Source: Candidatus Magasanikiibacteriota bacterium
Lineage (GTDB): Bacteria > Patescibacteriota > Patescibacteriia > Magasanikbacterales > UBA922
Direction of reading: 5' to 3'
Assembly: GCA_016214105.1 (NCBI GenBank)
Contig: JACRPD010000025.1
Span: forward strand, 1-32,481
DNA: 32,481 nt
A program made the position numbers and the translations under genes. Each line of letters begins with the position of its first letter. The stretch's first letter is position 1. Below are positions 1-6,496 of the stretch, in pieces. The notes under the pieces are model-generated. The model saw only the letters and a program-made list of their open reading frames with translations. It had not been told where the DNA came from and ran no database searches.

Positions 1-101
1 GTCATTGCGAGGAAGTTTACACTGAGCGAAGCGAAGTGAAGCAATCCAGGCATAAACGTTTAACGAGTGTGGATTGCTTCGCCTGGGAAGGCTCGCAATG
101 A
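1..101. repeat. 101-bp palindromic dispersed repeat
   Basis: The element begins GTCATTGCGAG and ends with the exact complement CTCGCAATGAC. Inside, GAAGCAATCC faces GGATTGCTTC, so it can fold into a long imperfect hairpin. A related half copy (GTCATTGCGAGGAG...GAAGCAATCTC) lies inside mnmA near 20818-20853. No coding capacity is seen. The layout resembles REP/MITE-like elements; no transposase is nearby. Confidence 0.75.
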
Positions 102-112
102 CAGTGCATCTA

Positions 113-141
113 TTGTCGCCCGGCTAGTTTTTTGGTATAAT
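113..141 (+). promoter_or_regulatory. sigma70-type promoter of prepilin peptidase
   Basis: The -35 is TTGTCG (113-118) and the -10 is TATAAT (136-141), with a 17-nt spacer. TGG directly before the -10 gives an extended -10. The start codon is 15 nt downstream of the -10, so the leader is very short. Confidence 0.65.
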
Positions 142-156
142 AGTGGCTAATAAAAT

Positions 157-930
157 ATGTCTATCTTTTACTACACCGTGGTATTTTTTGCCGGTCTAGC
201 TTTTGGCAGTTTTTTGAATGCCTGGGTTTTTCGTAAGCGGGAGAACATCCGAATCGTCAGCGGACGCTCTTTGTGTATTTTTTGCCATCACCAGCTGGCG
301 TGGTATGAAAATATTCCAGTCTTCAGTTTTATTTTTTTAAAAGGCAAATGCCGGACTTGTCGAAAGCAAATTTCTTGGCAATATCCGCTGGTTGAATTGG
401 CTTTGGCCGTCGTTTTCGTTTTGACCGCGTGGTGGCACTGGACAGGGCCATTTGTCTTGACGGTGGAGCTTTTGCGCGATTGGATTTTGGTATTTAATCT
501 GGCGTTTATTTTTCTTTATGATTTAAGGTACGGCGAAATTTTAGACGGCCCGACCATCCCCACGGCGATTCTTCTGTTTTTCTTTTCTTTGCCGCTTGGC
601 TGGCACACTTGGCAAAGCATGTTGATCGGCATTGCCGTTGGCGCCGGCATTTTTTTATTTCAATATCTAATTTCTAGTGGCAAGTGGATTGGCGGTGGCG
701 ATATTCGCTTGGGGTTGTTGATGGGCGTAATTTTGGGCTGGCCGAATATTTTAGTCGCTTTGCTATTAGCATATGTTTTCGGCGGTTTTATCAGTATGAT
801 TTTGGTTTGGGGCAAGAAAACAAATTTGCAAAGCGAAACGCCGTTCGGCACCTATCTAACCGCCGCGACTTTTGTGGCGATGTTTTTCGGAGAAACAATA
901 ATTAATTGGTATTTGGGGATGTTGGGGTGA
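157..930 (+). CDS. pilD: Prepilin peptidase (A24 family, PilD-like)
   Basis: This 257-residue membrane aspartyl protease cleaves and N-methylates type IV prepilins at the inner membrane. The N-terminal methyltransferase part has two CxxC pairs (C40/C43 and C65/C68) after a first membrane segment with the typical GSFLN motif (17-21). The two catalytic aspartates are visible: D122 in the YD-LRYGEI segment and D182 in GGGD (179-182), matching the GxGD class. Several hydrophobic segments follow. It stands alone under its own promoter, 22 nt before ligA. Type IV pili are widespread in CPR bacteria and are linked to DNA uptake and host attachment; that role is inferred here, as no pilin gene lies in the window. 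Confidence 0.93.
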   Translation: MSIFYYTVVFFAGLAFGSFLNAWVFRKRENIRIVSGRSLCIFCHHQLAWYENIPVFSFIFLKGKCRTCRKQISWQYPLVELALAVVFVLTAWWHWTGPFVLTVELLRDWILVFNLAFIFLYDLRYGEILDGPTIPTAILLFFFSLPLGWHTWQSMLIGIAVGAGIFLFQYLISSGKWIGGGDIRLGLLMGVILGWPNILVALLLAYVFGGFISMILVWGKKTNLQSETPFGTYLTAATFVAMFFGETIINWYLGMLG

Positions 931-952
931 CACGATTCATTGATCATGGATT

Positions 953-3034
953 ATGGAAAAAAATTTGAAACAAAAAATTCAACGTCTGCGCGCGCAGATT
1001 GATGACTTGCGTTATCGCTACCATGTTTTAAATAATCCGGAAGTGACGGACGCGATGTATGAGGGGTTAATGAATGAATTAAGAAAGATTGAAGAAAAAA
1101 ATCCGGAATTGATTACACCGGATTCGCCGACGCAAAGAGTCGCGGGCAAGCCATTGGACGAATTTAAAAAAATCGCGCACCAAGTGCCGCAATGGTCTTT
1201 TAATGACGCTTTTTCAGAAGAGGATATTACCAATTGGATTGATAGAATAACACGAATACTTGAAAAACAATACGGAAGCGTGCCGAAAGATTTGGATTAT
1301 GTCTGCGAAGTGAAAATCGACGGCCTCCACATGGTTTTGACTTATGAAAACGGCTCGCTCAAAACCGCGGCCACGCGCGGGGATGGCAAGGTGGGTGAGG
1401 ATGTGACGAATAACATAAAAACGATTCAGACTGTTCCGCTTGTCATCCCCTTGGAAAAGGGGATCCAGTTGCTCGTGGCTGAGGGCGAAGTTTGGCTTGG
1501 GCGGGATATGTTGAAAAAAATTAATGTTGAAAGAAAAAAACAAGGCGAGCCATTGTTTGCTAATCCTCGCAATGCCGCCGCGGGCACGATTCGGCAGTTG
1601 GACCCGAAGATCGTGGCCGAGAGGAAGTTGAAATTGACGGCGTATGACATTTCCAAAACACAAAACACAATTAACAAAACACAAACGATTGAGACGCAGG
1701 AAAAAGAATTATTATTACTTAAAAAATTTGGTTTTCTTACTGACAGCCATTGGCAGGTGTGCAAGAACGCAGAAGAGATTTTTGAGTTTTATGAGGCACT
1801 GCAGAAAAAAAGAGAGTCGTTTGAATTCTGGATTGACGGCGTGGTAATTAAAGTCAATCAAAAAAAATATCAAGACGCGCTTGGTTTTACCGGCAAGGCG
1901 CCGCGCTGGGCGATCGCGTTCAAGTTTCCGGCCGAACAAGCGACGACAAAAATTAAAGATGTTTATGTCCAGGTCGGCCGTACCGGCGCGTTGACGCCGG
2001 TCGCGCTCATGGATCCGGTTAAATTGGCCGGCACAACCGTAACGCACGCAACATTGCATAATTTTGATGAAATAAAACGTTTAGGCGTAAAGATAGGGGA
2101 TATGGTTGTCGTGGAAAAGGCCGGAGATATTATCCCGAAAATAATACGGGTACTGGACAAAATGCGCGATGGGAGCGAGAAGAAAATTAACGAGCCAAAA
2201 AAGTGTCCGATTTGCAGTGGTCAAGTTGAGAGAAGGAGCGTGGGTGTCCCCATCTCCTTGCGAAGGAGAGGGGCGAGGGGTGAGGTGGTTCACTCGGTCG
2301 CTTTCTTTTGCGTCGATCCAAAATGTTTCGCGCAAGAATTGGAACGAATCATTCACTTTGCGTCCAAGCACGCGTTTGATATTGATGGTTTAGGCGTAAA
2401 AATTGTGGAACATTTAGTCAGCGAGGGCTTGATAAAAAATCCCGCTGATATTTTTGTTTTGACAAAAGGCGATTTGGAACCGCTGGAAAGATTCGCGGAG
2501 AAATCAGCCGAGAATTTGATTTTGGCGATAGAAAAGGCGAAAAAAGTTACTTTACCGCGGTTTATTTTCGCGTTAGGCATTCAGCATGTTGGCGAAGAAA
2601 CGGCAATTCGTCTTGCCAATCACTTCAGCTCTTTAGATAAGATTATGGACGCGAGTCCTGATGAATTGCAAAAAGTAAATGATATCGGACCCCGCGTCGC
2701 GGAATCGCTTAAAGAATGGTTTGGTAATAAAGAAAACTTAAAATTAGTGGCAGAACTATTAAAAAATGGCGTTCAAGTTACAAGTTACAAGTTACAAGTT
2801 ATAACTAATAAGTTCGCTGGTTCAACTTTTGTATTAACCGGAACGATGGCGGGCATGACGCGGGACGAGGCGGAAGACAAAATAAGAGAATTGGGCGGTA
2901 AGATTTCCAGTTCAGTCAGCAAAAACACAAGTTTTGTTGTTGTTGGAGAAAATTCAGGCAGCAAGTTTGATAAGGCGAAGGAGTTGGGGGTGCGGGTGAT
3001 AGAGGAGAAGGAGTTTTTGGAGATGATAGCTTAA
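953..3034 (+). CDS. ligA: NAD-dependent DNA ligase LigA
   Basis: This 693-residue enzyme seals nicks in replication and repair using NAD+. Domains in order are the Ia NAD-binding region (about 1-70), the adenylation domain with K121 in the KIDG motif, the OB fold, a C4 zinc finger, helix-hairpin-helix repeats (about 510-610) and a C-terminal BRCT domain (about 615-693). Three stretches look inserted relative to the family: a Lys/Thr/Gln/Asn-rich piece near 225-245, about 16 extra residues between the second and third zinc-finger Cys (DNA near 2245-2295, a palindromic repeat), and a tandem AGTTACA piece before BRCT (near 2774-2805). The start lies in a short repeat (933-950) also found after typA. 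No Shine-Dalgarno site is seen. Confidence 0.97.
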   Translation: MEKNLKQKIQRLRAQIDDLRYRYHVLNNPEVTDAMYEGLMNELRKIEEKNPELITPDSPTQRVAGKPLDEFKKIAHQVPQWSFNDAFSEEDITNWIDRITRILEKQYGSVPKDLDYVCEVKIDGLHMVLTYENGSLKTAATRGDGKVGEDVTNNIKTIQTVPLVIPLEKGIQLLVAEGEVWLGRDMLKKINVERKKQGEPLFANPRNAAAGTIRQLDPKIVAERKLKLTAYDISKTQNTINKTQTIETQEKELLLLKKFGFLTDSHWQVCKNAEEIFEFYEALQKKRESFEFWIDGVVIKVNQKKYQDALGFTGKAPRWAIAFKFPAEQATTKIKDVYVQVGRTGALTPVALMDPVKLAGTTVTHATLHNFDEIKRLGVKIGDMVVVEKAGDIIPKIIRVLDKMRDGSEKKINEPKKCPICSGQVERRSVGVPISLRRRGARGEVVHSVAFFCVDPKCFAQELERIIHFASKHAFDIDGLGVKIVEHLVSEGLIKNPADIFVLTKGDLEPLERFAEKSAENLILAIEKAKKVTLPRFIFALGIQHVGEETAIRLANHFSSLDKIMDASPDELQKVNDIGPRVAESLKEWFGNKENLKLVAELLKNGVQVTSYKLQVITNKFAGSTFVLTGTMAGMTRDEAEDKIRELGGKISSSVSKNTSFVVVGENSGSKFDKAKELGVRVIEEKEFLEMIA
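2245..2295. repeat. Palindromic repeat inside ligA zinc finger
   Basis: TCTCCTT-GCG-AAGGAGA (2253-2269) forms a perfect 7-bp stem, flanked by a G-rich arm. The same arms and GAGAGGGCGA-type sequence recur near 5820-5850. It is in frame and adds about 16 residues between the zinc-binding Cys pairs. Confidence 0.7.
2774..2805. repeat. Tandem AGTTACA repeat inside ligA
   Basis: The 7-mer AGTTACA/AGTTATA repeats about four times in a row, in frame, in the linker between the helix-hairpin-helix and BRCT domains of LigA. Confidence 0.8.
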
Positions 3035-3145
3035 CATACTAATATACTAATGGCACTAATGATACTAATGTTATACTAATTTTTGTTAAGCTAGTGTTTA
3101 ACAATAACAAGCTTCAGCGCGCATTTGTATAGCATTGGTATAATT
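3035..3145. repeat. ATACTAAT repeats and promoter before the PBP gene
   Basis: The spacer between ligA and the transpeptidase carries four to five copies of ACTAAT/ATACTAAT (3036-3080) and inverted copies (TAATTAGTAT near 3141-3150). An inverted repeat TGTTAA...TTAACA spans about 3084-3102. A TATAAT box (3139-3144) preceded by TGG looks like an extended -10 promoter for the downstream gene; no good -35 is seen. Confidence 0.6.
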
Positions 3146-3170
3146 AGTATATTGGTATATTTTTATTAAA

Positions 3171-4652
3171 ATGTTTAAAAACCATTACGCTTCGGGACAT
3201 ATGTTAGCCAAGGAACCCAAAGACCTTCGTCTTCGGCTTATTTTTATATTTTTTACACTGTTAGCCGTGGTGATAACTGCGCGTTTGTTTTACCTAATGA
3301 TTCTCCAGCGCGATTTTTACGCGGCGTTGGCCGGCGGTTCGCGCGAAGTGTTCAGTGATCTTTTTCCCAAGCGCGGTCAAATTTTTATTCAGGACTCGCG
3401 CACCGGCGAGCAGTTTCCCGTCGCAATGAATCGCGACTATTTTATCGTCTTTGTTGAAACCAGAGAAATTAAAAATGATACGGATGCCGAAAACGCGGCG
3501 AATAAATTAGCGGAAGTTTTTGGTTATGACGAAGAAAAAAAACTGACGGTGTTTTTGCAAGTTAATAAGCGCGATGACCCGTATGAACCGATTGAAAATA
3601 AAGTTGACGAGGCGGCGGTGGATAAACTAAAGGAATTAAATTTGCCCGGATTGGGATTTGTCCGCAAAACATTCCGTTTTTATCCCGAAGGAAAACTTGC
3701 CTCGCAAGTAATCGGGTTTTTAGGCAAAGATAAAAACGGTAATGATGTCGGTCGATATGGCATTGAAGGTTATTGGCAGAAAGAACTGGCTGGTAGCGGG
3801 GGATTCATTGCCGGAGCGAGAAGCCCGGCCGGCGGTTTGATTCCTTTGGCGGGTTGGTCATTTTCTTCAGCGACAGATGGCGTTGATTTGTTGTTAACCA
3901 TTGATAGAAGTTTGCAATATAAAGCGTGCGAGAAATTAGCGCGAGCAACACAAGAATATGGCGCGGTCAGCGCGGCTTTGGTTATTATGGATCCGAAAAC
4001 CGGCGCGATTCGCGCGATGTGCAGCGTTCCGGAGTTTGATCCCAATCAATACGGCAAAGCGGATTCAGCGGGAGGATATAATAATTCCACGATTTTTACT
4101 CAATACGAACCAGGTTCTGTGTTTAAGCCGATCACCATGGCCGCGGCGCTGAATGAAGGAGCGGTAACCGCGGAGTCTGGTTTTAATGATACTGGCTCGC
4201 GTTCGGGTTTGTGTTCCAAACCGATTAAAAACGCCGCGGAAAAAGTTTATAATTATCAAAGCCTGAGCGAGATATTGGAAAATTCCGTGAATACCGGCGC
4301 GGTTTATTTGGCGGAAAAATTGGGTAAGAAAAAATTTGTTGAGTATGTGGAAAATTTTGGATTTGGAATTAAAAGCGGTGTTGAATTAGACAGCGAAGTC
4401 AGCGGCAATATTGATACTCTGTTTGAGAATAAACCTGAAAAAGTTGATTGTTACACTGCCACCGCGTCGTTCGGCCAGGGCATTACCGCGACGCCTTTGC
4501 AATTGGTTTCGGCGTTTTCCGCGATTGCCAATGGCGGAAAACTTTTTAAGCCGTTCATTATTGATGAAATTAGGCGTCCCGACGGCAGTGTGGATAAAAT
4601 CAAGCCAAAAGAAATTCGGTTGATAAAGGCCACGCGAAACAGGCTGGTGTGA
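3171..4652 (+). CDS. Peptidoglycan transpeptidase (FtsI/PBP2-like), N-terminal part
   Basis: This 493-residue piece of a class B penicillin-binding protein cross-links peptidoglycan during division or elongation. It has a cytoplasmic N-terminus, one membrane anchor (about 23-45), a dimerisation domain and most of the transpeptidase fold. The nucleophile motif SVFK (S316, K319) and SVN (372-374) are present, but the third motif KTG is in the next frame. The reading frame breaks after the KPKEIR segment (DNA near 4618). Compared with the family, about 20-25 residues that normally precede the KTG strand are missing, so this looks like an out-of-frame internal deletion, or an assembly error, not a simple one-base slip. 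The following reading frame begins in a GTGA overlap, which would permit translational coupling. Confidence 0.88.
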   Translation: MFKNHYASGHMLAKEPKDLRLRLIFIFFTLLAVVITARLFYLMILQRDFYAALAGGSREVFSDLFPKRGQIFIQDSRTGEQFPVAMNRDYFIVFVETREIKNDTDAENAANKLAEVFGYDEEKKLTVFLQVNKRDDPYEPIENKVDEAAVDKLKELNLPGLGFVRKTFRFYPEGKLASQVIGFLGKDKNGNDVGRYGIEGYWQKELAGSGGFIAGARSPAGGLIPLAGWSFSSATDGVDLLLTIDRSLQYKACEKLARATQEYGAVSAALVIMDPKTGAIRAMCSVPEFDPNQYGKADSAGGYNNSTIFTQYEPGSVFKPITMAAALNEGAVTAESGFNDTGSRSGLCSKPIKNAAEKVYNYQSLSEILENSVNTGAVYLAEKLGKKKFVEYVENFGFGIKSGVELDSEVSGNIDTLFENKPEKVDCYTATASFGQGITATPLQLVSAFSAIANGGKLFKPFIIDEIRRPDGSVDKIKPKEIRLIKATRNRLV

Positions 4653-4888
4653 AAGGTTATTATGTGGGCGGCAAAACCGGCACCGCGCAAATTTCCGGTC
4701 CGGGTGGTTATACCGCTGAAACGAATCATACTTTTGTCGGTTTCGCTCCGATTGTTGATCCGAAATTCGCGATGATTGTTAAATTTGAGAAACCTCAGCG
4801 AACTTGGGCCGATAGCACTGCCGCGCCGGTGTTTGGCGAGATCGCGGATTTTATCTTAGATTATTACCATGTGCCGCCGGAGCGATGA
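4649..4888 (+). CDS. Peptidoglycan transpeptidase, C-terminal KTG fragment
   Basis: This is a 79-residue continuation of the preceding penicillin-binding protein. It carries the active-site strand GGKTGTAQ (residues 7-14) and the final transpeptidase helix. A GTG codon at 4649 overlaps the upstream TGA as GTGA. The same frame is open back to 4598 and encodes VDKGHAKQAG, the usual family sequence before this strand, so homology extends upstream of the GTG. Either the gene is broken or the two pieces are translated separately and assemble. It ends just before the tRNA promoter. No Shine-Dalgarno site precedes the GTG. Confidence 0.8.
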   Translation: MKGYYVGGKTGTAQISGPGGYTAETNHTFVGFAPIVDPKFAMIVKFEKPQRTWADSTAAPVFGEIADFILDYYHVPPER

Positions 4889-4899
4889 ACAGTTTGACA

Positions 4900-4928
4900 T
4901 TGACAAACGATGTTATTTTTGGTATAAT
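4900..4928 (+). promoter_or_regulatory. Consensus promoter for tRNA-Glu/tRNA-Met
   Basis: A perfect TTGACA (4900-4905), 17-nt spacer and perfect TATAAT (4923-4928) lie 20 nt upstream of tRNA-Glu. This is among the strongest promoters in the window, as expected for stable RNA. Confidence 0.9.
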
Positions 4929-4948
4929 TTTTTCGTCTTGAAAATAAT

Positions 4949-5023
4949 GCCGCCATCGTCTAATGGTTAGGACACATGGTTCTCAACCATGTAATACGGG
5001 TCCGATTCCCGTTGGCGGTACCA
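4949..5023 (+). tRNA. tRNA-Glu (anticodon CTC)
   Basis: The acceptor GCCGCCA pairs with TGGCGGT (one G-T end pair). The anticodon stem CATGG/CCATG encloses loop TTCTCAA, giving anticodon CTC. The T arm has TCCGATT. The discriminator is A5020 and CCA is encoded (5021-5023). Confidence 0.95.
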
Positions 5024-5030
5024 ACAAAAT

Positions 5031-5104
5031 GTCAGAGTAGCTCAGATGGTTAGAGCGTAGCATTCATAACGCTAAGGTCGAGAGTTCGATCCTCTCCTCT
5101 GACA
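5031..5104 (+). tRNA. tRNA-Met (anticodon CAT)
   Basis: The acceptor GTCAGAG pairs perfectly with CTCTGAC. The anticodon loop TTCATAA gives CAT. The last pair of the anticodon stem is an A-C mismatch. The three G-C pairs of an initiator tRNA are absent, so this is elongator Met or the lysidine-modified Ile tRNA; the two cannot be separated here. CCA is not encoded. The downstream gene starts only 4 nt later. Confidence 0.9.
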
Positions 5105-5108
5105 CATT

Positions 5109-5864
5109 ATGATGGACACAAAAAAAGTCTATCTTTCTCTATTAAAAAAATATGGCCAACAGGGATGGTGGCCATTGTTCATAACTCAGGACACAAATAA
5201 CAAAACACATAGAGATTGGCGAGTGGAGAATGGTTTGACTTATGGTATTTCATATCTTGATTTGAAAAAGCATCAAACAGGATTTCGTGATCCGTGTTTT
5301 GAGATTGCCGTTGGCGCGATATTGACGCAGAATACGGCGTGGAAAAATGTGGCGGTGGCGATAATTAATTTATACAAAGCTAAAGCGCTGACACCGCAGA
5401 AATTATTAAAACTACCGACCGCGAAGTTACAAAAATTAATTAGACCGGCAGGATATTTTAGGCAGAAAACGAAGAAGTTGAAATTATTCGCGGAGTGGCT
5501 GATTAAAAATCATGATGGTGAAATCAAACAACTCGGTCGTAGTCCGTCGTCTGTGCTCCGTAGTCTATTATTGGCGAGGTGGGGGATTGGGAGAGAAACG
5601 GCGGATTCAATCATTCTTTACGCGTTAAATAAGCCGGTTTTTGTCATTGATGAATATACCCGCAGATTATGTCGACGGTATGGCGTTGAGTTTGAAGATT
5701 ATGATGAGTATAGACAATTTTTTGAAAAAGCGTTTTTAAAACAGAATTATTCAAAACAGAGATTGAGTAAAATTTATCAGGAGTATCATGGGTTGATTGT
5801 GAGGGCGGAAAAGATTTTCCCCTCTCCTCGTCAGAGGAGAGGGCGAAGGCCTTCGAGGCTCTGA
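5109..5864 (+). CDS. HhH-GPD DNA glycosylase (endonuclease III-like, COG2231/MagIII type)
   Basis: This 251-residue protein resembles the base-excision glycosylases related to endonuclease III. The family signature FEIAVGAILTQNTAWKNV (64-81), a helix-hairpin-helix (about 155-168) and the catalytic aspartate D181 in VIDEYTRR are visible. The Lys used by bifunctional endonuclease III is replaced by Glu (E163), so a monofunctional glycosylase such as a 3-methyladenine type is likely. No Cys cluster for 4Fe-4S is present: the C-terminus (about 237-251, SPRQRRGRRPSRL) is read from a palindromic repeat and may have replaced the natural end. Residues 143-151 come from a GTAGTCCG-type micro-repeat. 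The start is directly behind tRNA-Met, so tRNA processing would leave a nearly leaderless mRNA. ATG 5112 is an alternative start. Confidence 0.85.
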   Translation: MMDTKKVYLSLLKKYGQQGWWPLFITQDTNNKTHRDWRVENGLTYGISYLDLKKHQTGFRDPCFEIAVGAILTQNTAWKNVAVAIINLYKAKALTPQKLLKLPTAKLQKLIRPAGYFRQKTKKLKLFAEWLIKNHDGEIKQLGRSPSSVLRSLLLARWGIGRETADSIILYALNKPVFVIDEYTRRLCRRYGVEFEDYDEYRQFFEKAFLKQNYSKQRLSKIYQEYHGLIVRAEKIFPSPRQRRGRRPSRL

Positions 5865-5955
5865 GGAGCCCTCAGGCTCTCGAAGAGGTGAGGTCTCGTC
5901 GCGGTTGGCGAGAGAGACCTCTCCCAACCCTCCTCTGTGCGCAGTGGAGGGAACC
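5815..5955. repeat. Cluster of palindromic repeats at glycosylase gene end
   Basis: CCCCTCTCCTC-GTCA-GAGGAGAGGG (5819-5843) is a strong hairpin. It is followed by a second palindrome around GGCTCTGAGGAGCCCTCAGGCTC and a third using GAGGTCTC/GAGAGACCTC, ending in a CCTCC...GGAGGG pair. The first hairpin encodes the last residues of the upstream protein. Related arms occur in ligA (2253-2273) and near 22893-22955. Confidence 0.7.
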
Positions 5956-5964
5956 TATACCGCC

Positions 5965-5994
5965 TTGACAAATCACCCTTTTTTATGTTATAAT
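5965..5994 (+). promoter_or_regulatory. Promoter of small Cys-rich gene
   Basis: TTGACA (5965-5970), 18-nt spacer, TATAAT (5989-5994). Confidence 0.85.
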
Positions 5995-6035
5995 ATATTT
6001 ATTAAAATTTAATTTTTAATCTTAATTTAGACTCT

Positions 6036-6194
6036 ATGAAGTGCCAAAAGTGCGGCATTGAGCTGACCGACGACACTATGTGTTGCGAGGGCAGCGGCAG
6101 TTGCCAGGCATGTTGCAGCTGCAACGAACCAGCCAAGGATGAGAAATGCGACGATTGCGGGGATGACGACTCCGGTTGCGGCGATAAAGAGTAG
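6036..6194 (+). CDS. Small cysteine-rich protein (52 aa), unknown function
   Basis: The gene encodes 52 residues with 11 cysteines (3, 6, 16, 17, 23, 26, 27, 29, 38, 41, 48) and many Asp/Glu. The first pair forms KCQKCG, as in zinc ribbons; the centre is CQACCSC and the end CDDCGDDDSGCGD. No signal peptide is seen. The gene sits alone between a near-consensus promoter (5965-5994) and a strong terminator (6202-6236), which argues that it is real and well expressed. Metal binding (Zn or Fe-S) is inferred from the Cys spacing only. I do not recognise a named family. Confidence 0.72.
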   Translation: MKCQKCGIELTDDTMCCEGSGSCQACCSCNEPAKDEKCDDCGDDDSGCGDKE

Positions 6195-6201
6195 CGGGTT
6201 T

Positions 6202-6236
6202 AAAGCGCCCCGACGTAACGTCGGGGCGCTTTTATT
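6202..6236 (+). terminator. Rho-independent terminator
   Basis: The stem AGCGCCCCGACG / CGTCGGGGCGCT (6204-6215 with 6219-6230), loop TAA, is followed by a T-rich tail. It ends the small Cys-rich transcription unit. Confidence 0.93.
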
Positions 6237-6263
6237 TTTGCCGAATTTATCCACAGCGCGGCC

Positions 6264-6293
6264 TTGACAGTTATCATACCAAAAAGGTATTAT
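6264..6293 (+). promoter_or_regulatory. Promoter of nonapeptide unit
   Basis: TTGACA (6264-6269), 18-nt spacer, TATTAT (6288-6293). The predicted start of transcription is near 6300. Confidence 0.75.
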
Positions 6294-6326
6294 ATATTTG
6301 ACAATTAATTCTTTAATTTCAATTAT

Positions 6327-6356
6327 ATGGCAGGCGGAGGATGCGGCGGGTGCTAA
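6327..6356 (+). CDS. Putative nine-residue Gly/Cys peptide
   Basis: An ATG at 6327 opens the reading frame MAGGGCGGC followed by TAA. It is the only ATG-initiated frame found in a transcription unit of about 100 nt bounded by a clear promoter (6264-6293) and a terminator (6363-6400). The composition (five Gly, two Cys, one Ala after Met) is far from random. The transcript could instead be a small RNA and the frame accidental. No Shine-Dalgarno site is seen, which is normal for this genome. A metal-binding or precursor-peptide role would be a guess. Confidence 0.5.
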   Translation: MAGGGCGGC

Positions 6357-6362
6357 GCGCCC

Positions 6363-6400
6363 AAAAAAATCAGGTCTATACAACCTGATTTTTTTGTTTT
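6363..6400 (+). terminator. Rho-independent terminator
   Basis: The stem AAAAAATCAGGT / ACCTGATTTTTT around a 7-nt loop (6376-6382) is followed by T-rich sequence. It ends the nonapeptide unit and could also act on the opposite strand. Confidence 0.9.
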
Positions 6401-6410
6401 AGAATTTGTG

Positions 6411-6439
6411 TTGACAATTATTTTTTTGAGTGGTATAGT
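6411..6439 (+). promoter_or_regulatory. Promoter of intron-containing tRNA-Asn
   Basis: TTGACA (6411-6416), 17-nt spacer, TATAGT (6434-6439). The tRNA 5' end is 24 nt downstream of the -10. Confidence 0.88.
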
Positions 6440-6496
6440 ATCCGCGGTTCTTAACAATTCATTCGTCGGTAGCTCAGCGGTAGAGCAGTTGGCTGT

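Noticed and set aside
1214..1684. 156-codon minus-strand frame inside ligA
   Set aside because: Shadow of a well-conserved gene; no promoter, start signal or domain.
5541..5570. GTAGTCCG-like repeat as a possible phage attachment site next to tRNAs
   Set aside because: It is a short tandem word inside a gene, recurs at 32371-32400, and no integrase or tRNA 3'-end duplication is seen.
6027..6383. 118-codon minus-strand frame across the small-gene region
   Set aside because: It runs antisense through two promoters and two terminators; plus-strand signals explain the region better and no domain is recognisable.
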